In this document: positions 38,767 to 47,708 of the stretch, piece after piece
Layout: each line of letters starts with the position of its first letter
Numbering within the stretch: position 1 is the first letter of the stretch
Assembly (NCBI RefSeq): GCF_900116555.1
Contig: NZ_FPAT01000015.1
Span: forward strand, 1-64,000
Origin: Actinopolyspora lacussalsi subsp. righensis
GTDB lineage: Bacteria; Actinomycetota; Actinomycetes; Mycobacteriales; Pseudonocardiaceae
Reading direction: 5' to 3'
DNA: 64,000 bases
Translations under genes and position numbers: made by a program
The notes under the pieces: model-generated
Databases searched by the model: none
What the model saw: only the letters and a program-made list of their open reading frames with translations
What the model was told of the DNA's origin: nothing

Positions 38767-40278
38767 ATGAGCACGTCAGATGTCACCACCGCCGAGTCCG
38801 ACCGTCCGGTACGAGCCAGGTTCTGCCCCTCACCCACCGGCACGCCACACGTCGGACTGATCCGCACCGCGCTGTTCAACTGGGCGTTCGCCCGGCACAA
38901 CAACGGGTCGTTGCTGTTCCGCATCGAGGACACCGACGCGAGCAGGGACAGCGAGGAGTCCTACCAGGCACTGCTGGAGGCTCTTCGCTGGTTGCGCCTC
39001 GACTGGGACGAAGGGCCGGACGTGGGAGGTGAGTACGGTCCCTACCGGCAGAGCCAACGGCGTGAGATCTACGCGGACGTGGCCGCCAGACTGCTGGAGG
39101 CCGGTGAACTCTACGAGTCCTTCTCCACGCCGCAGGAAGTCGAACAGCGCCACCGAGACGCCGGCCGGGACCCCAAACTGGGGTACGACAACGCCGACCG
39201 CGAGTTGACCGAGCAGCGCAAGTCGGAGCTGCGCGCCGAGGGACGCAGTCCGGTCCTGCGGTTGCGGATGCCGGACCGCGACATCGGATTCACCGATCTG
39301 ATTCGCGGCGAAGTCACCTTCCCCGCGGGCAGCGTGCCCGACCCCGTCCTGGTGCGTGGCAACGGGGACGCGCTGTACCCGCTGACGAATCCCGTCGACG
39401 ACGCCCTCATGGGGATCACTCACGTACTGCGCGGTGAGGACCTGCTGTCCTCCACGCCGCGCCAGATCGCGCTCTACGAGGCGCTGCGGCGGATCGGCAC
39501 GACGGACTTCACGCCCGAGTTCGGACATCTGCCGTTCGTGATGGGGGAGGGAAACAAGAAGCTCTCCAAACGGGACCCGCAGTCCGATGTCTTCCACCAT
39601 CGCGAGCGTGGCTTCCTTCCCGAGGGGCTGCTCAACTACCTGGCGTTGCTCGGCTGGTCCATCTCCGACGACCGCGACGTGTTCGACCTCGACGAGATGG
39701 TCAGTGCGTTCGACATTCGCCGGGTCAGTGCCAATCCGGCGCGGTTCGACCAGAAGAAGGCCGATGCCATCAACGCCGCTCACCTGCGCGCGTTGGAGCT
39801 CGACGATTTCGTCGACAGGGTCGTGCCGTACCTGGTCGCCGGTGATGTACTGCCCGCCGATCCGAGCGAGCGGCAGCTGGAGACGGTGCGAGCGGCCGCC
39901 CCACTGGTGCAGGAGCGATTGACCGTGCTGTCGGACGCGGTCGGGATGATGGGCTTCCTGTTCGCGGGTGAGGACTTCGAGCCGGAACCGGCGGCCGCGA
40001 CCAAGGCGTTGGGCAGTGACGCGCGGCCGGTGCTTTCGGCCGCCCTGGAAGTTCTCGAGCCGTTGCCCGAGTGGCGCGCCGCCGACATCGAGAACGCCCT
40101 GAAACAGGCGATCGTCGAAGGGCTGGGCATCAAGCCCCGGAAGGCGTTCACGCCGGTCCGTGTGGCCATCACGGGGCGTACGGTCTCACCGCCGTTGTTC
40201 GAGTCGATGGAACTGCTCGACAGGCGGTCCTGCCTCGATCGGTTGCGCACGGCGCTGCGGAACGCACCTGAGGAGTGA
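38767..40278 (+). CDS. gltX: Glutamyl-tRNA synthetase
   Basis: GltX charges tRNA-Glu and, in organisms using GatCAB, also misacylates tRNA-Gln with Glu. The 503-residue class I synthetase has the HIGH-type motif [18 protein letters not shown] and the KLSKR motif in [11 protein letters not shown]. The C-terminal anticodon-binding region covers roughly 330-500. A -10-like TAAGCT (38752-38757) lies 9 nt before the ATG. tRNA-Gln and two tRNA-Glu genes follow within 3.3 kb. That it is non-discriminating is inferred from gatCAB here and the absence of glnS in the window. Confidence 0.96.
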   Translation: MSTSDVTTAESDRPVRARFCPSPTGTPHVGLIRTALFNWAFARHNNGSLLFRIEDTDASRDSEESYQALLEALRWLRLDWDEGPDVGGEYGPYRQSQRREIYADVAARLLEAGELYESFSTPQEVEQRHRDAGRDPKLGYDNADRELTEQRKSELRAEGRSPVLRLRMPDRDIGFTDLIRGEVTFPAGSVPDPVLVRGNGDALYPLTNPVDDALMGITHVLRGEDLLSSTPRQIALYEALRRIGTTDFTPEFGHLPFVMGEGNKKLSKRDPQSDVFHHRERGFLPEGLLNYLALLGWSISDDRDVFDLDEMVSAFDIRRVSANPARFDQKKADAINAAHLRALELDDFVDRVVPYLVAGDVLPADPSERQLETVRAAAPLVQERLTVLSDAVGMMGFLFAGEDFEPEPAAATKALGSDARPVLSAALEVLEPLPEWRAADIENALKQAIVEGLGIKPRKAFTPVRVAITGRTVSPPLFESMELLDRRSCLDRLRTALRNAPEE

Positions 40279-40425
40279 GCACCACGGCCGTGTCGGTCGC
40301 CACGACGGAAGTCGGGCGGCCGGCACGGCACGTGTGTTCATGTGCTGTTGCACGCGGCGAGCTAAACCGTGTCAGTGATGTAAGTATCACCATGTTGGAC
40401 GAGTCGGCCACTCCGGGTGGAGTCC

Positions 40426-40431
40426 TAGCCT
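40426..40431 (+). promoter_or_regulatory. -10 box TAGCCT, probable leaderless HAD gene
   Basis: TAGCCT ends 6 nt before the GTG at 40438, in the same TCCTAGCCT context as before the DoxX gene. Confidence 0.45.
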
Positions 40432-40437
40432 CACGGA

Positions 40438-41229
40438 GTGAAATCCGCACTTGAAGTATCCGCCTCGGAACGGCCTCGCGGCATCAGAGCGGTCTGCCTG
40501 GATATCGACGACACCCTGCTGGACAGTCGGGGCTCGGCTCGACGGGCTTTCGCGTCATTGACCGGCAACGATGCGGCATGGCCGGTGTGGCGGCGGATAA
40601 CCGACGAGTACAACGCGCGCATGATGGCGGGTGAGATCGATTTCGAGACGATGTGTCGTAGCCGCACCCGTGACTTCTTCGCCGCCTTCGGTGAACGGCT
40701 CAGCGAGGACGAGGTGCTGGCCAGGGAGCACCGGCGAATGGTGGCGTTGCGCGATTCCTGGGAACTCTTCGAGGACGCCACCGGCTGCCTGGAATGGCTG
40801 CGCGCCAGCGGACTGCGCGTCGCGGCCATAACCAACGCCCCGGGTGGGTACCAGCGACACAAGCTCGCCGTCACCGGGTTGGCCGCGACCTTCGACGCGA
40901 CGGTGATATCGGGCGAGTGCGGTGTGGCCAAGCCGTCCTCCGGAATCTTCGCGGCTGCCTGCGACGCGTTGGGGCTCTCGCCCGCGGAAGTGGCTCATGT
41001 CGGCAACAACCTGGAGATCGACGCCAACGGGGCCGCTTGCGCGGGTATGCACGGCATCTGGCTGGACCGGGACAGCGGCGGTTCGACGAGTGCGGTGGTT
41101 CCCGCCGACGGGGTGTCGGTGATCACGAGTCTGTACGAGTTGCCCGAAGTTCTGGTGTGTGATCTTCCCTTCCGCGGCGCGGACGACGAACTGCCCGCCT
41201 GCCAAGCGAGCATGGCCGGCTCTGCCTGA
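40438..41229 (+). CDS. HAD-family hydrolase
   Basis: A 263-residue phosphatase-like enzyme of the haloacid dehalogenase superfamily. Motif I is CLDIDDTLLD with the nucleophilic Asp, motif II is AITNAPGGYQ, the lysine is in GVAKPSSGIF, and motif IV is VAHVGNNLEIDANGA, where Asn-Asn replaces the more usual Gly-Asp; the acidic pair is shifted. The cap is the small helical C1 type (residues 30-105). Substrate unknown. It sits between gltX and the tRNA cluster and is monocistronic. Confidence 0.87.
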   Translation: MKSALEVSASERPRGIRAVCLDIDDTLLDSRGSARRAFASLTGNDAAWPVWRRITDEYNARMMAGEIDFETMCRSRTRDFFAAFGERLSEDEVLAREHRRMVALRDSWELFEDATGCLEWLRASGLRVAAITNAPGGYQRHKLAVTGLAATFDATVISGECGVAKPSSGIFAAACDALGLSPAEVAHVGNNLEIDANGAACAGMHGIWLDRDSGGSTSAVVPADGVSVITSLYELPEVLVCDLPFRGADDELPACQASMAGSA

Positions 41230-41610
41230 TCGATGCTGTCCGTTCGGGGAATGGAACCTTTCGGAGCGGGCTCGTTCGCTTCGACGGGGCCGTTCCCCGG
41301 GTGGAATCCCCGTGGTGCTTCGTCGCGGGCCGTCCTCCTCGCGTGGGATTCCAACAGCATCGGCGCGGGGAGCCCCACGAACGTGGTGCGGGAGTTTCCG
41401 GCGGCTGTTCGGTCCCCGTCGGGGCGGAATCGGGGCAACGGCCCGACAGCTTCGGTGGAAGGCCCGCTCACCTGCTGAATCGCCTCGAACAGGGGGGTGG
41501 TGCGAAGCCGTTCACGGGCATGGTCTAGTATATTCATCAACGCGATGAACAGAGGTCATCGAAGCGGAAAAGAGAAAACCGCCGAATGATACGATGTTCA
41601 TCGGTGCCGG
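41230..41610. other. Intergenic region upstream of the tRNA cluster
   Basis: About 380 bp without a credible gene. Near its end, TAGTATATTC (from 41526) is the most AT-rich spot and may be the -10 region of the tRNA-Gln promoter; no convincing -35 box at standard spacing. Confidence 0.4.
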
Positions 41611-41682
41611 TGGGGTATGGTGTAATCGGCAGCACGACTGATTCTGGTTCAGTTAGTCTAGGTTCGAATCCTGGTACCCCAG
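41611..41682 (+). tRNA. tRNA-Gln (CTG)
   Basis: A 72-nt tRNA. Acceptor stem TGGGGTA/TACCCCA, anticodon stem ACTGA/TCAGT, loop TTCTGGT giving anticodon CTG (Gln), T-loop GTTCGAATC. CCA is not encoded. The weak first pair (T-A) is characteristic of tRNA-Gln. Confidence 0.95.
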
Positions 41683-41710
41683 CTGAGGAAGCGTTCGATG
41701 CTTCTCGTAT

Positions 41711-41783
41711 GGTCCCGTCGTCTAGTGGCCTAGGACGCCGCCCTCTCAAGGCGGTAACGTGGGTTCGAATCCCATCGGGACTA
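41711..41783 (+). tRNA. tRNA-Glu (CTC), copy 1
   Basis: A 73-nt tRNA. Acceptor stem GGTCCCG/CGGGACT (one G-U), anticodon stem CCGCC/GGCGG, loop CTCTCAA giving anticodon CTC (Glu). CCA is not encoded. It lies 28 nt after tRNA-Gln. Confidence 0.95.
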
Positions 41784-41946
41784 CGATAACCGGAGAGTTC
41801 CCGCTTTCCGGTGGTGACCGGTTGTGGCCGACGCTGGTGTCGACAGCGTTGTGCGCCCCTTGGAGGCCGTGTTTCGTGTCTCATCGGGTTATCAATCGGC
41901 ATGTTCGTGGGTTATGGTCCGCTCGAAAGCGTTCGATAGCTTACGC

Positions 41947-42019
41947 GGTCCCGTCGTCTAGTGGTCTAGGACGCCGCCCTCTCAAGGCGGTAACGTGGGT
42001 TCGAATCCCATCGGGACTA
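41947..42019 (+). tRNA. tRNA-Glu (CTC), copy 2
   Basis: Identical to the copy at 41711-41783 except for one base in the D-loop (GTGGTCTA instead of GTGGCCTA). The preceding 25 bp are also related (AAGCGTTCGAT in both), so the duplicated unit includes flanking DNA. A terminator follows at 42033. Confidence 0.95.
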
Positions 42020-42032
42020 CACGAGAGATACG

Positions 42033-42063
42033 AAGCCGGTGTGCGAGCACACCGGCTTTATTC
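42033..42063 (+). terminator. Terminator after tRNA-Glu copy 2
   Basis: AAGCCGGTGTG (42033-42043) pairs with CACACCGGCTT (42048-42058), a perfect 11-bp stem with a 4-nt loop, followed by TATTCG. Confidence 0.85.
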
Positions 42064-42192
42064 GTATTCACGCGGTCTTACCGACTCCGACGAGCGCCGA
42101 ATCGTCTCGTGTCCGGTGCGGAAGGGCCCGGGCGGTACGGCTTCCCGCGCTCATCGGGACCGTACCGCCCTCGCCCACGTATTCGCCCGGTG

Positions 42193-42894
42193 TCAGAGTC
42201 TGTTCTGCAGCCCGTCGGCAGCCGCGAGCAGATCGGCGGCCCAACGACTTCCGGGGCGGCGTCCCATCCGATCGATCGGTCCGGATACCGAGATGGCGGC
42301 CACCACGGTGCCCGCCGAGTCCCGCACCGGTGCCGAGACGCTGGCCACTCCGGATTCCCGCTCGGCGACACTCTGCGCCCATCCCCGGCGGCGCACCTCC
42401 ATCAGAGTGCGTTCCCCGAAGACGGCCTCTGCCAGCACGGCTCGCTGGGTGGCGGGATCGGACCACGCGGCCAGCACCTTGGCGCCGGATCCGGCCGTCA
42501 TCGGCAGCGCGGTGTTGACCGGGACCGTGTCACGTAGTCCGCTGGGCGGTTCCGCGGTGGCCACGCAGGTACGTTGCATCCCGTCGCGGCGATAGAGCTG
42601 CACGCTCTCGCCGGTGATGTCGCGAAGTTTGGGCAGCACCGCGGCCGCCGCCTCCAGCAGAGGATCCACCGCGCCACCCGCCAGCTCTCCCAGCGCCGGA
42701 CCGGAACGCCAGCGTCCGTCCGAGCCGCGTCGCAGCATCCGGTGCGTTTCCAAGCCGACCGCGAGTCTGTGTGCCGTTGCCCTGGGCAATCCCGTACGCT
42801 CGCACAGCTCCGCCAGCCCGCACGGATCCTCGGCGGCGGCCTGTAGCACGGCCACCGCTTTGTCCAGAACTCCGATACCGCTATGCTCTCCCAC
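42193..42894 (-). CDS. IclR-family regulator of leucine genes (NdgR/LtbR-like)
   Basis: A 233-residue regulator with an N-terminal winged helix-turn-helix (residues 5-60, [21 protein letters not shown]) and a C-terminal IclR effector domain (75-230). It is divergent from leuCD with only 87 bp between the start codons. The same arrangement is known for NdgR in Streptomyces and LtbR in Corynebacterium, which control leuCD and other amino acid genes. A -10 box TAGTAT ends 6 nt before the GTG, so it is probably leaderless. Direct control of leuCD here is inferred. Confidence 0.9.
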   Translation of the reverse strand: MGEHSGIGVLDKAVAVLQAAAEDPCGLAELCERTGLPRATAHRLAVGLETHRMLRRGSDGRWRSGPALGELAGGAVDPLLEAAAAVLPKLRDITGESVQLYRRDGMQRTCVATAEPPSGLRDTVPVNTALPMTAGSGAKVLAAWSDPATQRAVLAEAVFGERTLMEVRRRGWAQSVAERESGVASVSAPVRDSAGTVVAAISVSGPIDRMGRRPGSRWAADLLAAADGLQNRL

Positions 42895-42900
42895 GGGGCG

Positions 42901-42906
42901 ATACTA
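42901..42906 (-). promoter_or_regulatory. -10 box TAGTAT of the IclR gene
   Basis: On the minus strand TAGTAT ends 6 nt before the GTG at 42894, with TGGACT as a possible -35 box about 18 bp upstream. A leaderless transcript is likely. Any IclR operator for leuCD should lie in 42907-42970. Confidence 0.45.
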
Positions 42907-42981
42907 ACGTCTCGTTATCTGGGAAGTCCACAACGTGGGAGCCGTACCACTCGGATCCCACGGCTTCGATGGGGAGGAGCG

Positions 42982-44382
42982 ATGGGTAGCACGCTCGCCG
43001 AGAAGGTTTGGAACGAGCATCTGGTACGTCGCGGTGAGGGCGATGAACCGGATCTGCTCTACATCGACCTCCATCTCGTGCATGAGGTGACCAGTCCGCA
43101 GGCTTTCGAGGGGCTGCGACTGGCCGACCGTGCCGTACGCCGTCCGGATCTGACGCTGGCGACAGAGGACCACAACGTGCCCACCGAGGGCGTGGAGTTG
43201 CCGATCGCCGATCCGGTGTCGCGCACACAGGTCGAGACACTGCGCAAGAACTGTGCCGACTTCGGGGTGCGGCTCCACCCGATGGGCGACGCCGAGCAGG
43301 GGATCGTCCACGTGGTCGGGCCGCAGTTGGGGCTGACCCAGCCCGGAACCACCGTGGTGTGCGGCGACAGCCACACCTCGACCCACGGCGCCTTCGGCGC
43401 GCTCGCGTTCGGCATCGGTACTTCCGAGGTCGAGCACGTACTGGCCACGCAGACACTGCCGCTGCGCCCCTTCCGCACCATGGCGATCAACATCGAGGGG
43501 ACGCTGCGTCCGGGAGTCACGAGCAAGGACGTCATCCTCGCCGTCATCTCCAAGATCGGAACCGGTGGTGGTCAGGGCTACGTGCTGGAGTACCGCGGTT
43601 CGGCGGTGGAGTCCATGACGATGGAAGCACGCATGACCATGTGCAACATGTCCATCGAAGCCGGCGCCAGGGCCGGCATGATCGCCCCCGACGAGACCAC
43701 CTTCGAGTACCTCAGGGGACGTTCGCACGCGCCCGCCGGAGCGGACTGGGACGCCGCCGTGGAGCACTGGAAATCGTTGCGCACGGACTCCGACGCGGTC
43801 TACGACGCCGAGGTGACGATCGACGCGGACTCACTCACGCCGTTCGTGACATGGGGAACCAATCCCGGGCAGGGGCTGCCGCTCGGGGAGCGGGTTCCCG
43901 ATCCGGAGTCGATCGCCGACGAGGAGAGCAGGGCCGCCACCGAGAAGGCGCTGGAGTACATGGGGCTGCGCGCCGGTACTCCGCTCCGCGACGTCGCGGT
44001 GGACACCGTGTTCCTCGGCTCCTGCACCAACGGGCGGATCGAGGACCTGCGCAGCGCCGCGGGGGTACTACGCGATCGCAGGGTCGCCGACGACGTGCGG
44101 ATGCTGGTCGTTCCGGGGTCCATGCGAGTACGCGAGCAGGCCGAGGAGGAGGGGCTGCACGAGGTGTTCGAGGCGGCGGGTGCCGAATGGCGCCAGGCGG
44201 GGTGCTCGATGTGCTTGGGGATGAACCCCGATCAGCTCACCCCCGGGGAACGCTCGGCCTCGACCTCCAACCGCAACTTCGAAGGCAGACAGGGCAAGGG
44301 CGGGCGCACCCATCTGGTCTCGCCCGTCGTCGCGGCGGCGACGGCGGTGCGCGGCACGCTCTCCTCGCCGGAGGACCTGTAA
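42982..44382 (+). CDS. leuC: 3-isopropylmalate dehydratase large subunit
   Basis: LeuC with LeuD isomerises isopropylmalate in leucine synthesis and citramalate in the CimA route. The 466-residue aconitase-type protein has [19 protein letters not shown] and the 4Fe-4S ligands: one Cys in [11 protein letters not shown] and two in [11 protein letters not shown]. The ATG at 42982 has a perfect GGGGAGGAG site. leuD follows 100 bp later. Confidence 0.97.
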   Translation: MGSTLAEKVWNEHLVRRGEGDEPDLLYIDLHLVHEVTSPQAFEGLRLADRAVRRPDLTLATEDHNVPTEGVELPIADPVSRTQVETLRKNCADFGVRLHPMGDAEQGIVHVVGPQLGLTQPGTTVVCGDSHTSTHGAFGALAFGIGTSEVEHVLATQTLPLRPFRTMAINIEGTLRPGVTSKDVILAVISKIGTGGGQGYVLEYRGSAVESMTMEARMTMCNMSIEAGARAGMIAPDETTFEYLRGRSHAPAGADWDAAVEHWKSLRTDSDAVYDAEVTIDADSLTPFVTWGTNPGQGLPLGERVPDPESIADEESRAATEKALEYMGLRAGTPLRDVAVDTVFLGSCTNGRIEDLRSAAGVLRDRRVADDVRMLVVPGSMRVREQAEEEGLHEVFEAAGAEWRQAGCSMCLGMNPDQLTPGERSASTSNRNFEGRQGKGGRTHLVSPVVAAATAVRGTLSSPEDL

Positions 44383-44482
44383 CCGAGCCGCGTCGCGACA
44401 CCGGTGCGCTCGGCCCGGCAGGTTCGCGGAAGTCCGGACCAGTCGGGCAGCCACCCAACCAACCCGAGATACGGAGTACCTC

Positions 44483-45085
44483 ATGGAGCCGTTCACCACG
44501 CACACCGGCATCGGAGTGCCACTTCGGCGGTCCAACGTAGACACCGACCAGATCATCCCCGCCGTCTACCTCAAGCGTGTGGCGCGAACAGGTTTCGAGG
44601 ACGCCCTGTTCGCGGCCTGGCGTGCCGACGAGGACTTCATCCTCAACGCCGAACCGTTCAACCGGGGGAGCGTGCTGGTGGCCGGTCCCGATTTCGGGAC
44701 CGGTTCCTCCAGGGAACACGCCGTCTGGGCGCTGAAGGACTACGGTTTCCGGGTCGTCATCTCCTCCCGGTTCGCCGACATCTTCCGAGGTAACGCGGGG
44801 AAGCAGGGACTTCTCGCCGCGCGGTGCGAGCAGTCCGATGTGGAACTGCTCTGGAAGCTGCTCGAGTCCGAGCCCGGAACCGAGGTCACGGTGGACCTCG
44901 AGGCCCGCACCGTGAGCGCCAAGGAACTCACCATCGGTTTCGAGGTCGACGAGTACACGCGCTGGCGACTGCTGGAGGGCTTCGACGACATCGGCCTGAC
45001 GATGCGTTCGGAGGACAGCATCGACGCCTTCGAACGAACCAGGCCGGGCTTTCTGCCCAACACGCAGCCCGCTCCCACCGTTTGA
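44483..45085 (+). CDS. leuD: 3-isopropylmalate dehydratase small subunit
   Basis: The 200-residue swivel subunit that completes the LeuCD active site. Conserved segments are [15 protein letters not shown] near the N-terminus and [34 protein letters not shown] in the middle. The start is ATG 44483. It is transcribed with leuC and ends before a 450-bp gap ahead of hupB. Confidence 0.96.
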   Translation: MEPFTTHTGIGVPLRRSNVDTDQIIPAVYLKRVARTGFEDALFAAWRADEDFILNAEPFNRGSVLVAGPDFGTGSSREHAVWALKDYGFRVVISSRFADIFRGNAGKQGLLAARCEQSDVELLWKLLESEPGTEVTVDLEARTVSAKELTIGFEVDEYTRWRLLEGFDDIGLTMRSEDSIDAFERTRPGFLPNTQPAPTV

Positions 45086-45539
45086 GGTTGTCCGTTCGAG
45101 TTCCGTCGTAACTCGGCCGTTCGGATCCGGGTGACGGGCGGACTCGTCCCCGAGGACGCGGTTCGGACGCACCGCGAGGCCACGAGGCACATCCGGGAAT
45201 CGGTGCTCGATGCGCCCAGGCCCGCGGGGCGCCGACCCGGCGCATTCCCCGCGTCGTGTTCCCGCATCGTTCCCCTCCCGGGACTCACCGCTACGCGGTC
45301 CGGAAGCCCGCTCGACGTCGGTTCACCGCGGCCGGGAGCGGGTTGTGGTTTCCGTCCGTCGTTCCCCACGGAAAACCGGGCTACAAAGCCCTGCCGGGGC
45401 CACATCGGTTTTCTCCGGCTGCCAATGGCGCGCCACCACGCGAAAAGCGGGCGTGGCGAATGGCATCCACTCCCGCGGAGATTTACCGTGGCCCCTGAGT
45501 CGGCCCGGACGGGCCGTAGTTGTCCTGGGAGGGACTGAC
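45086..45539. other. Intergenic region upstream of hupB
   Basis: About 450 bp with no recognised gene; it must carry the hupB promoter. Imperfect dyad symmetry CGCCAC...GTGGCG is visible around 45430-45460. The hupB frame is open backwards through most of it, but that stretch lacks coding bias. Confidence 0.45.
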
Positions 45540-46646
45540 GTGAACAAGGCGCAACTAATCGAGGCATTGGCCGAACGCCTCGGTGACAAACAAACCGCGA
45601 GTCAGGCAGTGGACAACGTCGTGGATCTCATCGTCCGCAACGTCAACAAAGGCGAGAAGGTGAATATCACCGGTTTCGGCGTTTTCGAGAAACGAGCTCG
45701 TGCCGCCCGCACCGCCCGCAATCCGCGTACCGGTGAGGCGGTGAAGGTCCGCAAGACCAACGTGCCCGCTTTCCGGGCCGGTACACAGTTCAAGGAAGTA
45801 GTGGGCGGCCAACGAAAACTTCCCCGCGCGGCGGCGGCCAAGACCGGTACGGCGAGTCGTACCACCACCACGAGCACTTCCGGTGCCAGCCGTACCGGAA
45901 CTACGACCCGTGGCGGTAGGACGGGATCCCGCACCACAGCTGCCACCACGAGTGGGACGAGCAGCCGTGCCTCCACGGCGAAGACGGGTACCGCCAAGAC
46001 CGGCGCCGCCAAGACGGGAACGGCAACCAAGACCGGAACGGCAACCAAGACCGGAACGACCGCCAAGACCGGAACGACCGCCAAGACCGGAACGGCGACG
46101 AAGGCGGGTACCGCCAAGTCGGGGAGCACGAAGTCGACGGGTGCCGCCAGGACGACGAGCTCCAAGTCCACCACCGCTCGTTCGACGACGACCAAGAGTG
46201 GTGCCGCGGGTGGAACCCGCGCGAAGACGGCGACGAGCCGGACGAGCGCTGCCACCGCCACCAGGGCCAGCACCGCGAAGGCCAGCACCGCGAAGACCGG
46301 CACCGCGAAGGCCAGCACCGCGAAGACCGGCACCGCGAAGACCGGGACGGCGGCCAAGAGCGGGGCGGCGGCCAAGTCGGGCACTGCCAAGAGCGGGACG
46401 GCGGCGAAGGCGAGCACGACCAAGGCGGGCACGACCAAGGCGGGCACCGCCAAGTCGGGCACTACGAAACCTTCGACCGGGACCGCCTCGGCGAAGTCCA
46501 CCGGCACCGCCAAGTCGGGGACCACGAAGTCGACGGGTGCCGCCAGGACGACGAGCTCCAAGTCCGGCACCGGCAGGACTCAACAGGCCAAGACCTCCAC
46601 GACATCGACCAAGAAGTCCACTTCCGGACGTAACAGCGGGAAGTGA
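45540..46646 (+). CDS. hupB: HU nucleoid protein with a very long repetitive tail
   Basis: HU compacts and bends DNA. Residues 1-90 are a standard HU domain: [20 protein letters not shown], the core [18 protein letters not shown] and the DNA-binding arm. The remaining 270 residues are low-complexity repeats of [15 protein letters not shown] and related units, rich in Thr, Lys, Ala, Gly and Ser. Mycobacterial HupB also has a basic tail, but shorter (about 214 residues in all) and of Pro-Ala-Lys type. The gene body carries tandem DNA repeats, so tail length may vary between strains. GTG 45540 has GGGAGG upstream. Same place as hupB (Rv2986c). Confidence 0.95.
   Translation: MNKAQLIEALAERLGDKQTASQAVDNVVDLIVRNVNKGEKVNITGFGVFEKRARAARTARNPRTGEAVKVRKTNVPAFRAGTQFKEVVGGQRKLPRAAAAKTGTASRTTTTSTSGASRTGTTTRGGRTGSRTTAATTSGTSSRASTAKTGTAKTGAAKTGTATKTGTATKTGTTAKTGTTAKTGTATKAGTAKSGSTKSTGAARTTSSKSTTARSTTTKSGAAGGTRAKTATSRTSAATATRASTAKASTAKTGTAKASTAKTGTAKTGTAAKSGAAAKSGTAKSGTAAKASTTKAGTTKAGTAKSGTTKPSTGTASAKSTGTAKSGTTKSTGAARTTSSKSGTGRTQQAKTSTTSTKKSTSGRNSGK
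46110..46565 (+). repeat. 60-bp direct repeat and tandem arrays inside hupB
   Basis: A 60-bp block at 46110-46169 recurs at 46506-46565 with one mismatch. Between and before them lie short tandem units, for example repeated ACCGCGAAG-type blocks around 46270-46350 and ACCAAGACCGGAACG-type blocks around 46025-46095. They are all in frame and encode the protein tail. Confidence 0.85.
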
Positions 46647-46664
46647 CGCCGGTGGCCGTACCTT

Positions 46665-47702
46665 TCACGCGTTTTCCGGCGTTGGAGCGGGGAAGTAGTC
46701 GGCGGCTGCCAACAGCGGTGCCGGACGCGACCCGTCATCGGAATGCCCGTCACCGGAATGCGTCGTGGTGAGGAAGGAGAGAACCCAGACACTGGCCTTA
46801 CGGCTGTTGACCTCACCGAGCGGCAGCCCGTCCGAGCGAGCCAGTGAGCCCACCAGATCCGGAATGACACCGCCCTGGCTGCACACCACCGCGGTTCCCG
46901 GCTCGGCGGCGATGCGCAGCAGTCGTCGCCTCCCGGCTTCCGGATCGGCTCGATACGCCTCCTCGGAAAGCGCGGGCTCGGATTCGATGTTCGTCCGTAG
47001 ACTCCCGGCGACGGAATCCACCGTCTGCTCGCAGCGCAGCCTCGGCGCGGAGTGGACACGTTCGGGGCCGAACAGCGACAGCAGGCTGTGCAGCTGATTC
47101 CGTTGCCGCCATCCTGCTTCGCTGAGCGGTCGCAGGTTGTCGTCACCGTGGAATTCCGTGCGCTTGCCCGCCTCGGCGTGCCGTACCAGCAGTACGGTGC
47201 TCATCGTGGTGGGCAGGCTCAGGAACGAGTCCACCACGTGGTGGTCGTCGGCGTAGGTCAACCACTCGTGGGCCCGTGCGGCGGGAACCCAACGCAGTTC
47301 GTCGACCTCCTCGTTGGCGACGAATTCCCCGGGAAGCGCACGCGCGGCGAAGTAGTCCACGGACTTGGAGGCACGGCCGTCCCGCCCGTGGGGAACCTCG
47401 TAGCAGATCCTGCGCAGGTGACGGGACAGTACGCAGTTCACCCCCGTCTCCTCGGTGACCTCCCGCGCGGCTGCTTGCGGGATAGTCTCACCGGGGTCGA
47501 GCTTGCCCTTGGGAAGCGACCAGTCCCCGTAGCGCGGGCGGTGCACCACGGCGATCTCCGTGTCCTCGGTCGAACCCGGCCGCCACAGCACGGCCCCGGC
47601 AGCCATTACCGTGGGCCGTTGACCGGCGGGATCGCCGTGAATCGTCGCGGATTTCGACGTCGCGGGTGAATCGATCTCGGAAGCGGGTTCGGTGTCGGAC
47701 AT
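46665..47702 (-). CDS. mutT1: Nudix hydrolase fused to histidine phosphatase (MutT1-like)
   Basis: A 345-residue two-domain protein. The N-terminal Nudix domain (about 28-160) holds a complete Nudix box, GKLDPGETIPQAAAREVTEE. The C-terminal histidine-phosphatase domain starts with LLVRHAEAGKR. Mycobacterial MutT1 of the same build hydrolyses 8-oxo-dGTP and diadenosine polyphosphates, protecting against mutation. It follows ppk1 by 6 bp on the same strand, matching Rv2985-Rv2984, and is convergent with hupB. Confidence 0.93.
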   Translation of the reverse strand: MSDTEPASEIDSPATSKSATIHGDPAGQRPTVMAAGAVLWRPGSTEDTEIAVVHRPRYGDWSLPKGKLDPGETIPQAAAREVTEETGVNCVLSRHLRRICYEVPHGRDGRASKSVDYFAARALPGEFVANEEVDELRWVPAARAHEWLTYADDHHVVDSFLSLPTTMSTVLLVRHAEAGKRTEFHGDDNLRPLSEAGWRQRNQLHSLLSLFGPERVHSAPRLRCEQTVDSVAGSLRTNIESEPALSEEAYRADPEAGRRRLLRIAAEPGTAVVCSQGGVIPDLVGSLARSDGLPLGEVNSRKASVWVLSFLTTTHSGDGHSDDGSRPAPLLAAADYFPAPTPENA

Positions 47703-47708
47703 CTCGGC

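Noticed and set aside
45870-46600. CRISPR-like repeats
   Set aside because: The repeats are in frame within hupB, lack regular spacers and encode the protein tail.
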